38,323 nucleotides of DNA, taken from an uncultured Bacteroidota bacterium (GTDB lineage: Bacteria; Bacteroidota; Bacteroidia; Chitinophagales; Saprospiraceae). The stretch covers positions 1 through 38,323 of the forward strand of contig CAIZLM010000280.1 of NCBI GenBank assembly GCA_903933805.1, read 5' to 3'. Below the pieces are notes generated by a model, which saw only the letters and a program-made list of their open reading frames with translations, had not been told where the DNA came from and searched no databases. Each line of letters begins with the position of its first letter. The stretch's first letter is position 1. Positions 1-6,714 of the stretch are shown one piece after another. Made by a program: the position numbers and the translations under genes.

Positions 1-127
1 AATCAGTTGCGAAATATCACCATTCCTCATGAAAACATATACACCAACAATCCGGCGAAACCTCCAAACAAACCCGTGAAGGCTTTTTTCATGTGCTCAA
101 ATGATGTCCCAATTTCTTTGCCAAATC

Positions 128-159
128 GTTGAATTCTCTCCAGAATAACATTACATTTG
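128..159 (+). promoter_or_regulatory. Candidate Bacteroidota-type promoter for the receiver-Crp gene
   Basis: A GTTG at 128-131 lies 20 nt before TACATTTG at 152-159, which fits the Bacteroidota sigma-ABfr pattern (TTTG/TTG, 19-21 nt, TAnnTTTG). Transcription would start about 30 nt before the ATG at 194. The match is by eye; positions 1-127 show no convincing gene. Confidence 0.45.
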
Positions 160-193
160 CATAAAACCAAACCATTACATTTCCCCAATTCAA

Positions 194-1237
194 ATGAATA
201 TATTGAAAATTCTCCTGATTGAAGATTCTCCTGAACACCGCGACAACCTCTCTGATATACTTACGTTAAAGGGATATACCGTTGGTACTGCTGAAAATGG
301 AAAAATTGGCGTCGAAAAAGCATTGAAAGAAAAACCGGACTTGATAATTTGTGACGTAATGATGCCCGAGTTGGATGGATATGGCGTCTTACAAATATTG
401 GGTAACAATCAAAAAACCGCAGACATCCCTTTTATCTATCTTACTGCACTGTCAGACCGGGACGACTTTAGACGCGGAATGTCGCTGGGGGCGGATGACT
501 ATATTACCAAGCCATTTGACGTGACACAATTACTCCAAACCATTGAAAGGAGGCTTCATAAAAGTGAGCGATTGCGAAAAGTATCAACCCTCAACGCCCC
601 TTTTGAAGGCTTTGTGAATGAAGCCAAAGCGCTCGAGATGATGGAAAATCTATCGTCAGACCGGGAACTTCGCCATTTCCAAAAAAAAGATATTGTTTAC
701 GCCGAAGGAGAGCATCCCAGGTATTTATACTACTTGGAAAAAGGGACCGTAAAATTGTTCAAAAGTAACGAAGAAGGGCGCGAGTATATCATTAACATAG
801 CCGGTCCCGGAACTTTTTTAGGTTACCTCTGCCTACACAAAAACGATAAACACACCGAAAGTGTGACCGTATTGGAGCCCTCAGATATCAGGCTCATTCC
901 AATGGCTGAATTCCATTCACTGGTATTCAGTAATCGGGATGTCAATGCCCGATTCATCAAATTACTGGCCAATCACGTCGCCGAACAGGAACAAATGCTG
1001 CTAGAATTGGCTTACAACTCCGTTCGAAAGCGCGTAGCATCGGCGCTCATACTACTCCATGATCAGGGTATAAACAACATACATTTTCAACGTGATGACT
1101 TGGCTGCAATCGTTGGCACAGCAAAAGAAACGCTGGTCCGTACCCTCTCAGGGTTTAAACTTGAAGGACTTATTGACATTTCAAATGGTCAAATTATCAT
1201 TTTGAAGCCTGATAAACTCCGGCAAATGCCAAACTAA
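194..1237 (+). CDS. Response regulator with receiver domain fused to Crp/Fnr-type cyclic-nucleotide-binding and HTH output
   Basis: This 347-aa protein should be a cytoplasmic transcription factor controlled by phosphorylation. Residues 4-120 form a receiver domain with all key positions visible: acidic residues E10 and D11, phosphoacceptor D54 (ICDVMMPE), T84 and K106 (KPF). Residues about 150-265 look like a cNMP_binding beta-roll of the Crp/Fnr family (FLGYLCLHK, then a long dimerisation helix). Residues about 300-335 form the winged helix (DLAAIVGTAKETLVRTLSGFK). Most Crp/Fnr proteins lack a receiver, so the order receiver, effector domain, HTH is less common but known in Bacteroidota. 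The usual cAMP-binding RxS signature is not clear, so the ligand is unknown. No histidine kinase is adjacent, so the partner is probably encoded elsewhere. A candidate promoter lies at 128-159. Confidence 0.9.
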   Translation: MNILKILLIEDSPEHRDNLSDILTLKGYTVGTAENGKIGVEKALKEKPDLIICDVMMPELDGYGVLQILGNNQKTADIPFIYLTALSDRDDFRRGMSLGADDYITKPFDVTQLLQTIERRLHKSERLRKVSTLNAPFEGFVNEAKALEMMENLSSDRELRHFQKKDIVYAEGEHPRYLYYLEKGTVKLFKSNEEGREYIINIAGPGTFLGYLCLHKNDKHTESVTVLEPSDIRLIPMAEFHSLVFSNRDVNARFIKLLANHVAEQEQMLLELAYNSVRKRVASALILLHDQGINNIHFQRDDLAAIVGTAKETLVRTLSGFKLEGLIDISNGQIIILKPDKLRQMPN

Positions 1238-1487
1238 CCCATCCAACAACTTACCGCGCAGCAACACCGCTTCTTTACGTATAGGAATTCATACAAGCAA
1301 AGGCACCCCCACCTTGGTAAAACCTGAAGGCCCCGGGAAACAAAAGACCTTTGCAGGCGAGTAACACAGCAGAAGTACAGACGCTCTGTATGTTTGCACA
1401 ACTATACGCAACAAACGCCACCAATCCCAAAACTGGGAAAATGCCCTGTACCACTAAAAGCGAAAACAGAAGCCCCTTTCATGGTAT

Positions 1488-1889
1488 TTACCATATTTTG
1501 ACGTGCCCATACTGAGATTTGCCTTGGAAAAACGTCAACTTAAGTTTGTTCAAACTTTGATCAAAAAAGTAGAATAAATCGCGTAAATCAGCCTTCGCCT
1601 GCTGCCACCGCCTAAAGTTTGAACGAACTGCTGTACTCTGAACGAGCTTCATTTTTTCTTTCATTAAAGGCAGCTCCAATTCTGTCAAACCTTTTAATTG
1701 CGCCATCATACCCTCTATCGCAGGTTGCTCCTCTTCTTCACAACCAAGTAGCCACCACGACAACAGTCGGTTGTAAAAACTGACCTCGTCTTCCCACATA
1801 GATACCTGTACTTCCGGAGCGTACACAATCAACTTTTGTTGAAAAAATGATGCCTCAACCTGAGCGCTTGTTAAGAAGGCCGTTTCCAT
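1488..1889 (-). CDS. Hypothetical helical protein, 133 aa
   Basis: I do not recognise this protein. It is acidic in the middle, rich in Leu, Trp and Phe, with no signal peptide or membrane segment, and reads as an all-helical cytoplasmic protein. I chose the ATG at 1889 (METAFLTS). The frame stays open to a further upstream start at 1961, but those 24 extra codons run through a decayed copy of the dispersed GTAACTGG element, so they are unlikely to belong to the gene. It lies on the same strand as the DUF2267 gene, 178 nt downstream of it, with the decayed element between. The two may once have been a closer pair. Confidence 0.6.
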   Translation of the reverse strand: METAFLTSAQVEASFFQQKLIVYAPEVQVSMWEDEVSFYNRLLSWWLLGCEEEEQPAIEGMMAQLKGLTELELPLMKEKMKLVQSTAVRSNFRRWQQAKADLRDLFYFFDQSLNKLKLTFFQGKSQYGHVKIW

Positions 1890-1929
1890 AGTTTTAACTT
1901 TGTTTGGTTTTGGGATATTACACTTATTA

Positions 1930-1975
1930 GTAACTCGTCGGGCGATTGCGTCTGAGACCACCTACCCTTTTACAC
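1930..1975. mobile_element. Decayed, internally deleted copy of the GTAACTGG inverted-repeat element
   Basis: The stretch begins GTAACTCGTCGGGCGATTGC and continues GTCTGAGAC, matching the A-side end of the family (GTAACTGGTTAGGGTGGTCGCGTCTGAGAC) with several changes. It then runs straight into CCACCTACCC, like the opposite end, so the centre seems deleted. No target duplication was found. Confidence 0.5.
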
Positions 1976-2067
1976 GCACTTTAATCTCGGTATTACAACG
2001 AAATTAGGGTTTTGCTGAAACCTCAATTTCAATATACAAAACACCCAACCTTTCAAATCATTGTTTG

Positions 2068-2511
2068 TCAGGCATCTACCATCAAATTTTTCAATTCAGA
2101 CGGTAACGTCGCCAAGACATCCTTGATCTCACCTTCGGAAACATGCTGCTTTAAAACACTGAACACTGCACGTATCGCCTGGGTCACCTCATAATCTGTC
2201 ACAAAATCATTGGAAAGGCCAACACCACCCTCTTCGCGCACCAACTCAATAAAATCACCCAAGTGGCGCACAGGATTAGCACTGCCCGTGGACCTCCAAC
2301 CGTCCACATAAATCGCCTTGATCAACATGGGAAGCTGCGAAATCAATTGTAAAGACGTCGCCACTGTCAATCGATTTCTCAAAGCATGCAACACAGCCCT
2401 CAATATTCTGACAGCTTTGATCGTGTCCCAAGGAACACCCATTTCTGTTGCCACTGCTCGGACAAACTGTTCTCCCTCGTGTACGTACTTGTTAAAATTA
2501 AGCATCTTCAT
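2068..2511 (-). CDS. DUF2267 family protein
   Basis: This 147-aa protein matches the DUF2267 pattern: an early segment (YVHEGEQFVRAVATEMG), then the characteristic ALRAVLHALRNRL-like helix (here RILRAVLHALRNRL), then QLPMLIKAIYVDGW, which is the most conserved part of the family. A C-terminal helical half (residues 80-147) resembles a second copy of the fold. The biochemical role of DUF2267 proteins is not established. It is small, soluble and without a signal peptide. The start at 2511 is followed by a second in-frame ATG two codons on, so either could be used. Upstream at 2527 begins a fragment resembling the dispersed element, so its native promoter may have been altered. Confidence 0.85.
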   Translation of the reverse strand: MKMLNFNKYVHEGEQFVRAVATEMGVPWDTIKAVRILRAVLHALRNRLTVATSLQLISQLPMLIKAIYVDGWRSTGSANPVRHLGDFIELVREEGGVGLSNDFVTDYEVTQAIRAVFSVLKQHVSEGEIKDVLATLPSELKNLMVDA

Positions 2512-2878
2512 TTCTTTTTTGTGATTGTAACTGGTTAAGTAGTAATACCCAAACTCAGTGAGACAAAGTTGCGGGCTAGGTGCGTCGAAATATATGACCT
2601 ATATCAACAATTGGGTTGATATGGAAGAATGGTTGAAATAGTACTAAAGAAAGGCCTGTATATATGCAATTCATACCGCATTTGAGGAAAGACGCTGTTC
2701 TGATGGTGCTAATTGGTGTTTTGTAACTGGTTGGCGTGCGGGTATTTTACCCGGTTTTACCCAACAAGCACAACAGGATACTGGAAATTGGGTGGTCACA
2801 TTGCGCAATCAAACAAGGGAGCGCATGTTACTAACAAGTGTTGCGCAGCGAGGGCAATTTTTCCGTATTTTTGCCTGC
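2512..2878. other. Divergent intergenic region with two element-end fragments
   Basis: No gene is seen. The region separates the divergent DUF2267 and ROK genes. It holds two isolated matches to the dispersed element end: GTAACTGGTTAAGT at 2527 and GTAACTGGTTGG at 2723. The second is followed by a short GC-rich hairpin (CGGGT, loop ATTTT, ACCCG at 2739-2753). Neither can be extended to a full element, so they are probably decayed insertions or solo ends. Confidence 0.45.
2841..2873 (+). promoter_or_regulatory. Candidate promoter for the ROK gene with very short or absent leader
   Basis: TTG at 2841-2843 and TATTTTTG at 2866-2873 fit the Bacteroidota -33/-7 pattern with a 22-nt spacer. The ATG at 2879 begins only five bases after the -7 box, so a transcript from here would be leaderless or nearly so. 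This also supports 2879 rather than an upstream start. Confidence 0.4.
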
Positions 2879-3808
2879 ATGAAAAAAGCAATTGCCATTG
2901 GCGTTGACATCGGTGGTACGCACATTACGTGTTGCGCCGTCAACATTTTGGAGGGTGTTTTGCTCCAAGCCACCCTGTCTCGGGAATCCTACGACCATGA
3001 AGAGCCCGCACACCTAATTTTTCAACGCTGGGCAACAGCATTGAACCATACGCTCCTACAAGTAGATGAAAAAGCGTTGCTGGGAATAGGCTTCGCGATT
3101 CCTGGCCCCTTTGACTACCGGAATGGCATTTCTATGATGCTGCACAAATTCAAACATTTGTACAACATGCACATTCCCACCTGCCTAAATACCTTGTTGA
3201 TGGAGGAGCGGGATTTACCCATGCGTTTTTTAAATGACGCGACGGCTTTTGCGGTGGGAGAAGCATGGCAAGGAGCTGGCCGAAACCATGAAAGGGTGGT
3301 TGTTATCACATTGGGGACAGGATTTGGGTCTGCTTTTTTGAACGGTGGGATTCCGGTCGTATCCGGAGCAGACGTGCCCAAAGAAGGTTGTTTGTGGCAC
3401 CTGCCATTTAAAAACGGCATTGCTGACGACTATTTTTCCACCCGTTGGTTTGTAGAAACCTATAAAAAACAGACCGGAGAAACGATTTCAGGCGTAAAAG
3501 CACTGCTGGATAAGGCTGAAAACGAGCCATTCGTAAAAAGTATGTTTGAAATATTTGGACAGCACTTAGCCGAATGTATGGCACCTTGGTTGCGGCAATT
3601 TGGGGCAGAAATATTGGTCGTCGGTGGAAACATTGTACACGCGTTGCCACTGCTTAAAACAGCCTATGAAGAGCACCTTCAAAAACTGGGCGTTTCAGTA
3701 CCCCTTGTAGCGTCAAAAATGATGGAAAACGCGGCACTCATCGGCAGTGCTCGCTTGATGGAGGATACTTTTTGGGAAAAAGTATCGGCAGATTTACCCA
3801 CATTATAA
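2879..3808 (+). CDS. ROK-family sugar kinase-like protein
   Basis: This 309-aa protein belongs to the ROK family (ASKHA fold), whose members phosphorylate hexoses or N-acyl hexosamines, or act as sugar-responsive repressors. No N-terminal HTH is present, so a kinase is the better guess. Seen are the phosphate-1 loop (VDIGGTHI, residues 9-16), GFAIPGPFD (71-79), the catalytic-base segment FLNDATAFAVGEA with D120, the phosphate-2 loop TLGTGFGSA (144-152) and the adenosine-site segment VVGGNIV near 245. The usual ROK zinc signature (CxCGxxGCxE) is absent: the corresponding stretch reads SGADVPKEGCLWHLPF, so the His/Cys metal site may be lost and the substrate cannot be named. I chose ATG 2879 because it starts exactly at the conserved beta strand; a frame open from 2792 adds 29 unrelated residues. 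Confidence 0.85.
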   Translation: MKKAIAIGVDIGGTHITCCAVNILEGVLLQATLSRESYDHEEPAHLIFQRWATALNHTLLQVDEKALLGIGFAIPGPFDYRNGISMMLHKFKHLYNMHIPTCLNTLLMEERDLPMRFLNDATAFAVGEAWQGAGRNHERVVVITLGTGFGSAFLNGGIPVVSGADVPKEGCLWHLPFKNGIADDYFSTRWFVETYKKQTGETISGVKALLDKAENEPFVKSMFEIFGQHLAECMAPWLRQFGAEILVVGGNIVHALPLLKTAYEEHLQKLGVSVPLVASKMMENAALIGSARLMEDTFWEKVSADLPTL

Positions 3809-3809
3809 G

Positions 3810-3880
3810 GTAACTGGTTGTGGTGTATAGCAGCGTTATTGGCGTGGACAATGGATGCTATACACCACGTAGCTGGTTAC
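3810..3880. terminator. Large hairpin between convergent genes, with element-like tips
   Basis: A perfect 13-bp stem pairs 3820-3832 with 3856-3868 (GTGGTGTATAGCA / TGCTATACACCAC) around a loop of about 23 nt. The outer flanks read GTAACTGGTT and AGCTGGTTAC. It sits between the stop of the ROK gene (3808) and the stop of the convergent membrane-hydrolase gene (3892), as a bidirectional terminator would. The GTAACTGGTT tip matches the dispersed element, so this may be an exapted or divergent member of that family. Confidence 0.6.
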
Positions 3881-3891
3881 TGCACCAAAAC

Positions 3892-4902
3892 CTAGTCTCC
3901 ATAGATTCTCCGCGCCAAACCCTTGGCAACGCCCCAATCCCATTTGGCAAACCGTCCGCGTTGTACCACCAACCGGTTCCCTTCCGGATGTTCCAGAAAG
4001 AAATGGAATACAAATTTTTCGCGCGGATCCTGCCACCCTATGATCTGGCCGAAACGCAAGTCGTTGAGCACCAAGGTGTCAGACCACTTTTCTACGGTGT
4101 AAAACTGTTGTGAAAATCGAATCAGTCGTTGCACACTTTCGTGGTCATGAACAGGCGACAGCAAAGAATCATTGCGGGGAAAATACTCAAATCGAATACT
4201 GTCTCCCCGGTCAAACACCGACCTGAAACCAACATGATAACCCGCATCGTCGCCTGCAACCACGTACCAAAGCCAGTTTTGAAGCGGTGCCGGTGTGGTA
4301 AAATATCGGCTATACGCAATCTTTTGCTTCGAGAAAATTTTTCGAACGTCCGAGTCTGTCTTTATTTTATTGGCCGTGCAGTAAAACAAATACAAAGCAG
4401 CCGTCACCAAACCAAATTGCCACCAAAAAGGCCGATTACGGTGTTTCTTTCTCAAATATATCAGGGCCAAACAAGCCAGTCCAGGTCCTATCGAAAAAAA
4501 AGGATCGGCTACATAAATGGCGTTGAAAGAAATCCTCTGCTGACTAAAAGGCTCAAACCAGCCCACACCGTAGTTGTTGAATGCATCCAACAATAGATGT
4601 ACGAAAATAACAAGACCAAAAAACAGCACCCATCGAGACAGCGAGATATTGTGTGGTCGATGCCAACGCTCCGCCACCAGCGCCATAAACGGGGTAATCA
4701 ATAGGGCAAACAACAAGGAATGCGTAAAACCCCTGTGTGCCAGTAAACTAGTTGGTGTGTCCATCCAAAAAGATGTCACAAAATCAATGTCTGGCACACT
4801 CTGCGCCAATACACCCCACAACATGGCTTTTCTACCCACTGTTTTGCCGGCAAAAGCCTCTCCCATGCAGGCGCCAATGGCTATGTGTGTAAGTGAATCC
4901 AT
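3892..4902 (-). CDS. Membrane-bound metal-dependent hydrolase, YbcI/DUF457 (YdjM-like) family
   Basis: This 336-aa integral membrane protein starts MDSLTHIAIGACMGEA, with H6 in the first helix. It continues with PDID (37-40) and HRGFTHS (56-62), the conserved His/Asp motifs of the DUF457/YdjM family of predicted membrane metal-dependent hydrolases. Several hydrophobic segments follow up to about residue 190 (LLFALLITPFMALVA, WVLFFGLVIFVHLLLDA, FGLVTAALYLFY). The C-terminal third (about 200-336) is soluble and ends in aromatic-rich strands. The substrate is not established for the family. It converges on the ROK gene across the hairpin at 3810-3880, and lies downstream of the hydrolase gene and phosphoribosyltransferase remnant on the same strand, so co-transcription is possible. 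Confidence 0.85.
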   Translation of the reverse strand: MDSLTHIAIGACMGEAFAGKTVGRKAMLWGVLAQSVPDIDFVTSFWMDTPTSLLAHRGFTHSLLFALLITPFMALVAERWHRPHNISLSRWVLFFGLVIFVHLLLDAFNNYGVGWFEPFSQQRISFNAIYVADPFFSIGPGLACLALIYLRKKHRNRPFWWQFGLVTAALYLFYCTANKIKTDSDVRKIFSKQKIAYSRYFTTPAPLQNWLWYVVAGDDAGYHVGFRSVFDRGDSIRFEYFPRNDSLLSPVHDHESVQRLIRFSQQFYTVEKWSDTLVLNDLRFGQIIGWQDPREKFVFHFFLEHPEGNRLVVQRGRFAKWDWGVAKGLARRIYGD

Positions 4903-4932
4903 ACGAGCAAAATTTTATTGAATACACAACCT

Positions 4933-5111
4933 TTACCGGTGCTCGTTTCGATATTTTTCCAAGTAAAACAATATTTCATCGTCCGAGACATACGGGTAGT
5001 TGTTATAGTAAGAAGCAATGCGGAACATCTCCCGTGGATTGGTTACAAAAGAAACTTCATCGGCCTCTGTCGCCAATTTCACGACTACACCTTGGGTGGC
5101 GCCAACACCAT
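4933..5111 (-). pseudogene. C-terminal remnant of a phosphoribosyltransferase gene
   Basis: Reading the minus strand just after the hydrolase stop codon, the stretch down to a TAA at 4933-4935 encodes a recognisable phosphoribosyltransferase tail: LATEADEVSFVTNP, then a segment like FRIASYYNNYPYVSDDE, ending in a short helix. These resemble the EADEVV / FxAVGxxYxDFxQxSDEEV end of the PRTases commonly found next to or fused with dienelactone-hydrolase-like proteins. In another frame immediately before, MVLAPPKV (5111-5088) resembles the preceding VAVPVAPPE strand and then hits TAG, suggesting a frameshift. The PRPP-binding loop and the first two thirds of the domain are missing. No plausible start serves the fragment, so I read it as a truncated pseudogene. 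Confidence 0.6.
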
Positions 5112-5130
5112 TTTGGATGGTGATCGATGG

Positions 5131-5790
5131 CTATAAATACAATTCAAACCAGTCACACGCCAATGTTGCGACCTGTTCCATCGTACCCTGTTCTTCAAAT
5201 AAGTGGGTGGCACCTGGTATAATTTCCAGTTTTTTCACCCCGCCCACCAAACCAAATGCCTCCTCGTTGATGTCAAGCAACGCATGGTCATGCCCACCAA
5301 CCAGAAACAAGGTGGGGGCCATGACCCGAGGCAACAAGTTCAACACCAAATCAGGACGCCCCCCGCGCGAAACCACCGCGGCCACCAACGGATTGTCCAC
5401 GGCAGCAGCGAGGGCCGGACCAGCCCCGGTACTTGCACCAAAATAGCCAAATTTGCAGTCGCCCACACCAACTTGGCGCTTCAACCACTTGGTGGCTTCA
5501 ACCAACCGGTGTGTTTGTAATGCCATATCAATTTGATTGGCATATTCCACCTGCTCTTGGGGGGTTATCAGATCGAACAGCAGGGTGCCGAATTTCCGTT
5601 GGTGAAGGTGCCGAGCTACCAAGGTGTTTCGGGGACTCATTCTATTGCTTCCCGCACCATGGGAAAAGACAACCATGCCCCTCAAATTGTTGGGAATCGT
5701 CAAATCAGCGGGTAATAAATACCTGCCCACCGGAATAAAAACCGATTGTTTGTGGAGTGCTCCAGAGACCATCATACTCGTTTTTGCCAC
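5131..5790 (-). CDS. Dienelactone hydrolase-like alpha/beta hydrolase
   Basis: This 219-aa cytoplasmic protein has a complete alpha/beta-hydrolase fold. VFSHGAGSNR (41-50) gives the oxyanion region, FGASTGAG carries the nucleophile S120, GGHDHALLD carries the acid D168 and GATHLF the histidine H196. The length suits the dienelactone-hydrolase-like family that often accompanies or is fused to phosphoribosyltransferases. The substrate is unknown and ester hydrolysis is only inferred. The stop TAG (5131-5133) is followed by the PRTase remnant in the same reading frame. In known fusions the PRTase usually comes first, so this reversed order may reflect two separate genes followed by a deletion. 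ATG 5790 is used; a second in-frame Met five codons on is an alternative. Confidence 0.85.
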   Translation of the reverse strand: MAKTSMMVSGALHKQSVFIPVGRYLLPADLTIPNNLRGMVVFSHGAGSNRMSPRNTLVARHLHQRKFGTLLFDLITPQEQVEYANQIDMALQTHRLVEATKWLKRQVGVGDCKFGYFGASTGAGPALAAAVDNPLVAAVVSRGGRPDLVLNLLPRVMAPTLFLVGGHDHALLDINEEAFGLVGGVKKLEIIPGATHLFEEQGTMEQVATLACDWFELYL

Positions 5791-5897
5791 AAATATGTAC
5801 CGAATAGGGGCCTATCTCACTGACAACGATCAAAACCAACAGTGACTTTTGTCATGGCTTCAGATTTCATACGGCACACACCTTTGTAAAAAATCAA

Positions 5898-6060
5898 ATA
5901 ACTGGTTAGCGTGGTCGCGTCTGAGACAAAAAAGTGGCCATTTTTTGCCAGACGAAGCGGATTTTTGTAGGCCATAGCAGCGCTATGGTGAAAAAAATCT
6001 GCGAAGTATGGCGGAAAATGGACTTTTTTGGGCCAGACAGCGTGCCACCTAACCAGGTAC
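5898..6060 (+). mobile_element. Long-form inverted-repeat element, A side left, 7/8 target duplication
   Basis: The element runs from ATAACTGGTTAGCGTGG to CCACCTAACCAGGTAC (163 nt). The A side carries CGCGTCTGAGAC and the B side GCCAGACAGCGTGCCACC. Inside is the long-form core GAAGCGGATTTTTGTAGGCC, then a hairpin CCATAGC-AGC-GCTATGG, then CTGCGAAGTATGGCGG. The flanks are AAAATCAA (5890-5897) and AAAACCAA (6061-6068), 7 of 8 identical. The right end lies 15 nt before the barrel-protein ATG, so this gene's upstream region is largely element. Confidence 0.85.
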
Positions 6061-6075
6061 AAAACCAAAACGATT

Positions 6076-6714
6076 ATGAAAAAAATCACACTGTTTTCAC
6101 TATTTATTGTCTTGGTGCAATGGCACCTTTCTGCTCAGTTGATGGACAAGGGAAATTTCATGGTGGGCTCCACCATTGGTTTTTCGACAGCCAACTCTAA
6201 GGTAACGACAGGGGCGTTGGAAAGTCAAGGCTTAACGGCTCAACAATTTAACATTGCTCCTGTCATTGGCTATTTTTTGCTTGACAACTTGGCTGCCGGA
6301 CTCGGCGCAGATTTCACCTTGAACACGGTGACGGAGCCGAACAGCGACAAAACCGATGACAGCGACTTGCTCTTTGGTCCTTTTGCACGCTACTATCTCC
6401 AACTGGGTGACAATGTCGCTTTTTTTGTGGTTGGAAACGTGGGTTTTGGCAACTCCAGAGACGAGCAGGTAGTCAATGACACCAAGCAACGTATCCAGAC
6501 CAATGTATTGGCTGTCGGTACTGGTCCAGGTCTGACCGTTTACTCGAAGGGAGGCTTTGCATTGGAGACGATATTCAAGTACAACTATGCTCGGAGCAAT
6601 TTTGATTCGACCATTGGCGGAGTGAGTACCAAGTCTGAGACGCGCACCAATCAGTTTTCATTGTCATTAGGGCTTCAATATTACTTTGGAGGCTTTCAGC
6701 GGGCGGGGGGTTAG
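6076..6714 (+). CDS. Outer-membrane beta-barrel protein
   Basis: This 212-aa protein begins with a Sec signal peptide (MKKITLFSLFIVLVQWHLSAQ, cleavage after about residue 20). It continues with alternating amphipathic strands typical of the small Bacteroidota outer-membrane barrels: FMVGSTIGFSTANS, NIAPVIGYFLLDNLAAGLGADF, FGPFARYYLQL, and a final strand ending LSLGLQYYFGG. This suggests an eight-stranded barrel of the OmpW/OMP_b-brl type. No specific function can be given. I chose ATG 6076 because it opens the signal peptide; an upstream frame from 6028 lies in the dispersed element. Its TAG stop overlaps the stop of the convergent GMC gene by four bases. Confidence 0.85.
   Translation: MKKITLFSLFIVLVQWHLSAQLMDKGNFMVGSTIGFSTANSKVTTGALESQGLTAQQFNIAPVIGYFLLDNLAAGLGADFTLNTVTEPNSDKTDDSDLLFGPFARYYLQLGDNVAFFVVGNVGFGNSRDEQVVNDTKQRIQTNVLAVGTGPGLTVYSKGGFALETIFKYNYARSNFDSTIGGVSTKSETRTNQFSLSLGLQYYFGGFQRAGG
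6711..6714. other. Overlapping stop codons of convergent genes
   Basis: The four bases TTAG contain TAG for the plus-strand barrel gene (6712-6714) and TAA for the minus-strand GMC gene (6711-6713). No space remains for an intergenic terminator. Confidence 0.9.

Noticed and set aside
30-175. Minus-strand frame ending in a hydrophobic peptide (FTGLFGGFAGLLVYMFS)
   Set aside because: The only ATG gives about 21 residues and no domain or promoter supports it; it could be the tail of a decayed gene, but I cannot show this.
4918-5136. Plus-strand frame opposite the PRTase remnant
   Set aside because: The minus strand shows PRTase-like coding remains; the plus frame shows no domain.
5817-6089. 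Open frame over the long element with a peptide resembling AKNGHFFVSDATTLTSY
   Set aside because: Near-identical peptides recur in frames over other element copies (27864-29519 upstream part, 37273-37500), so it is the translated non-coding element.
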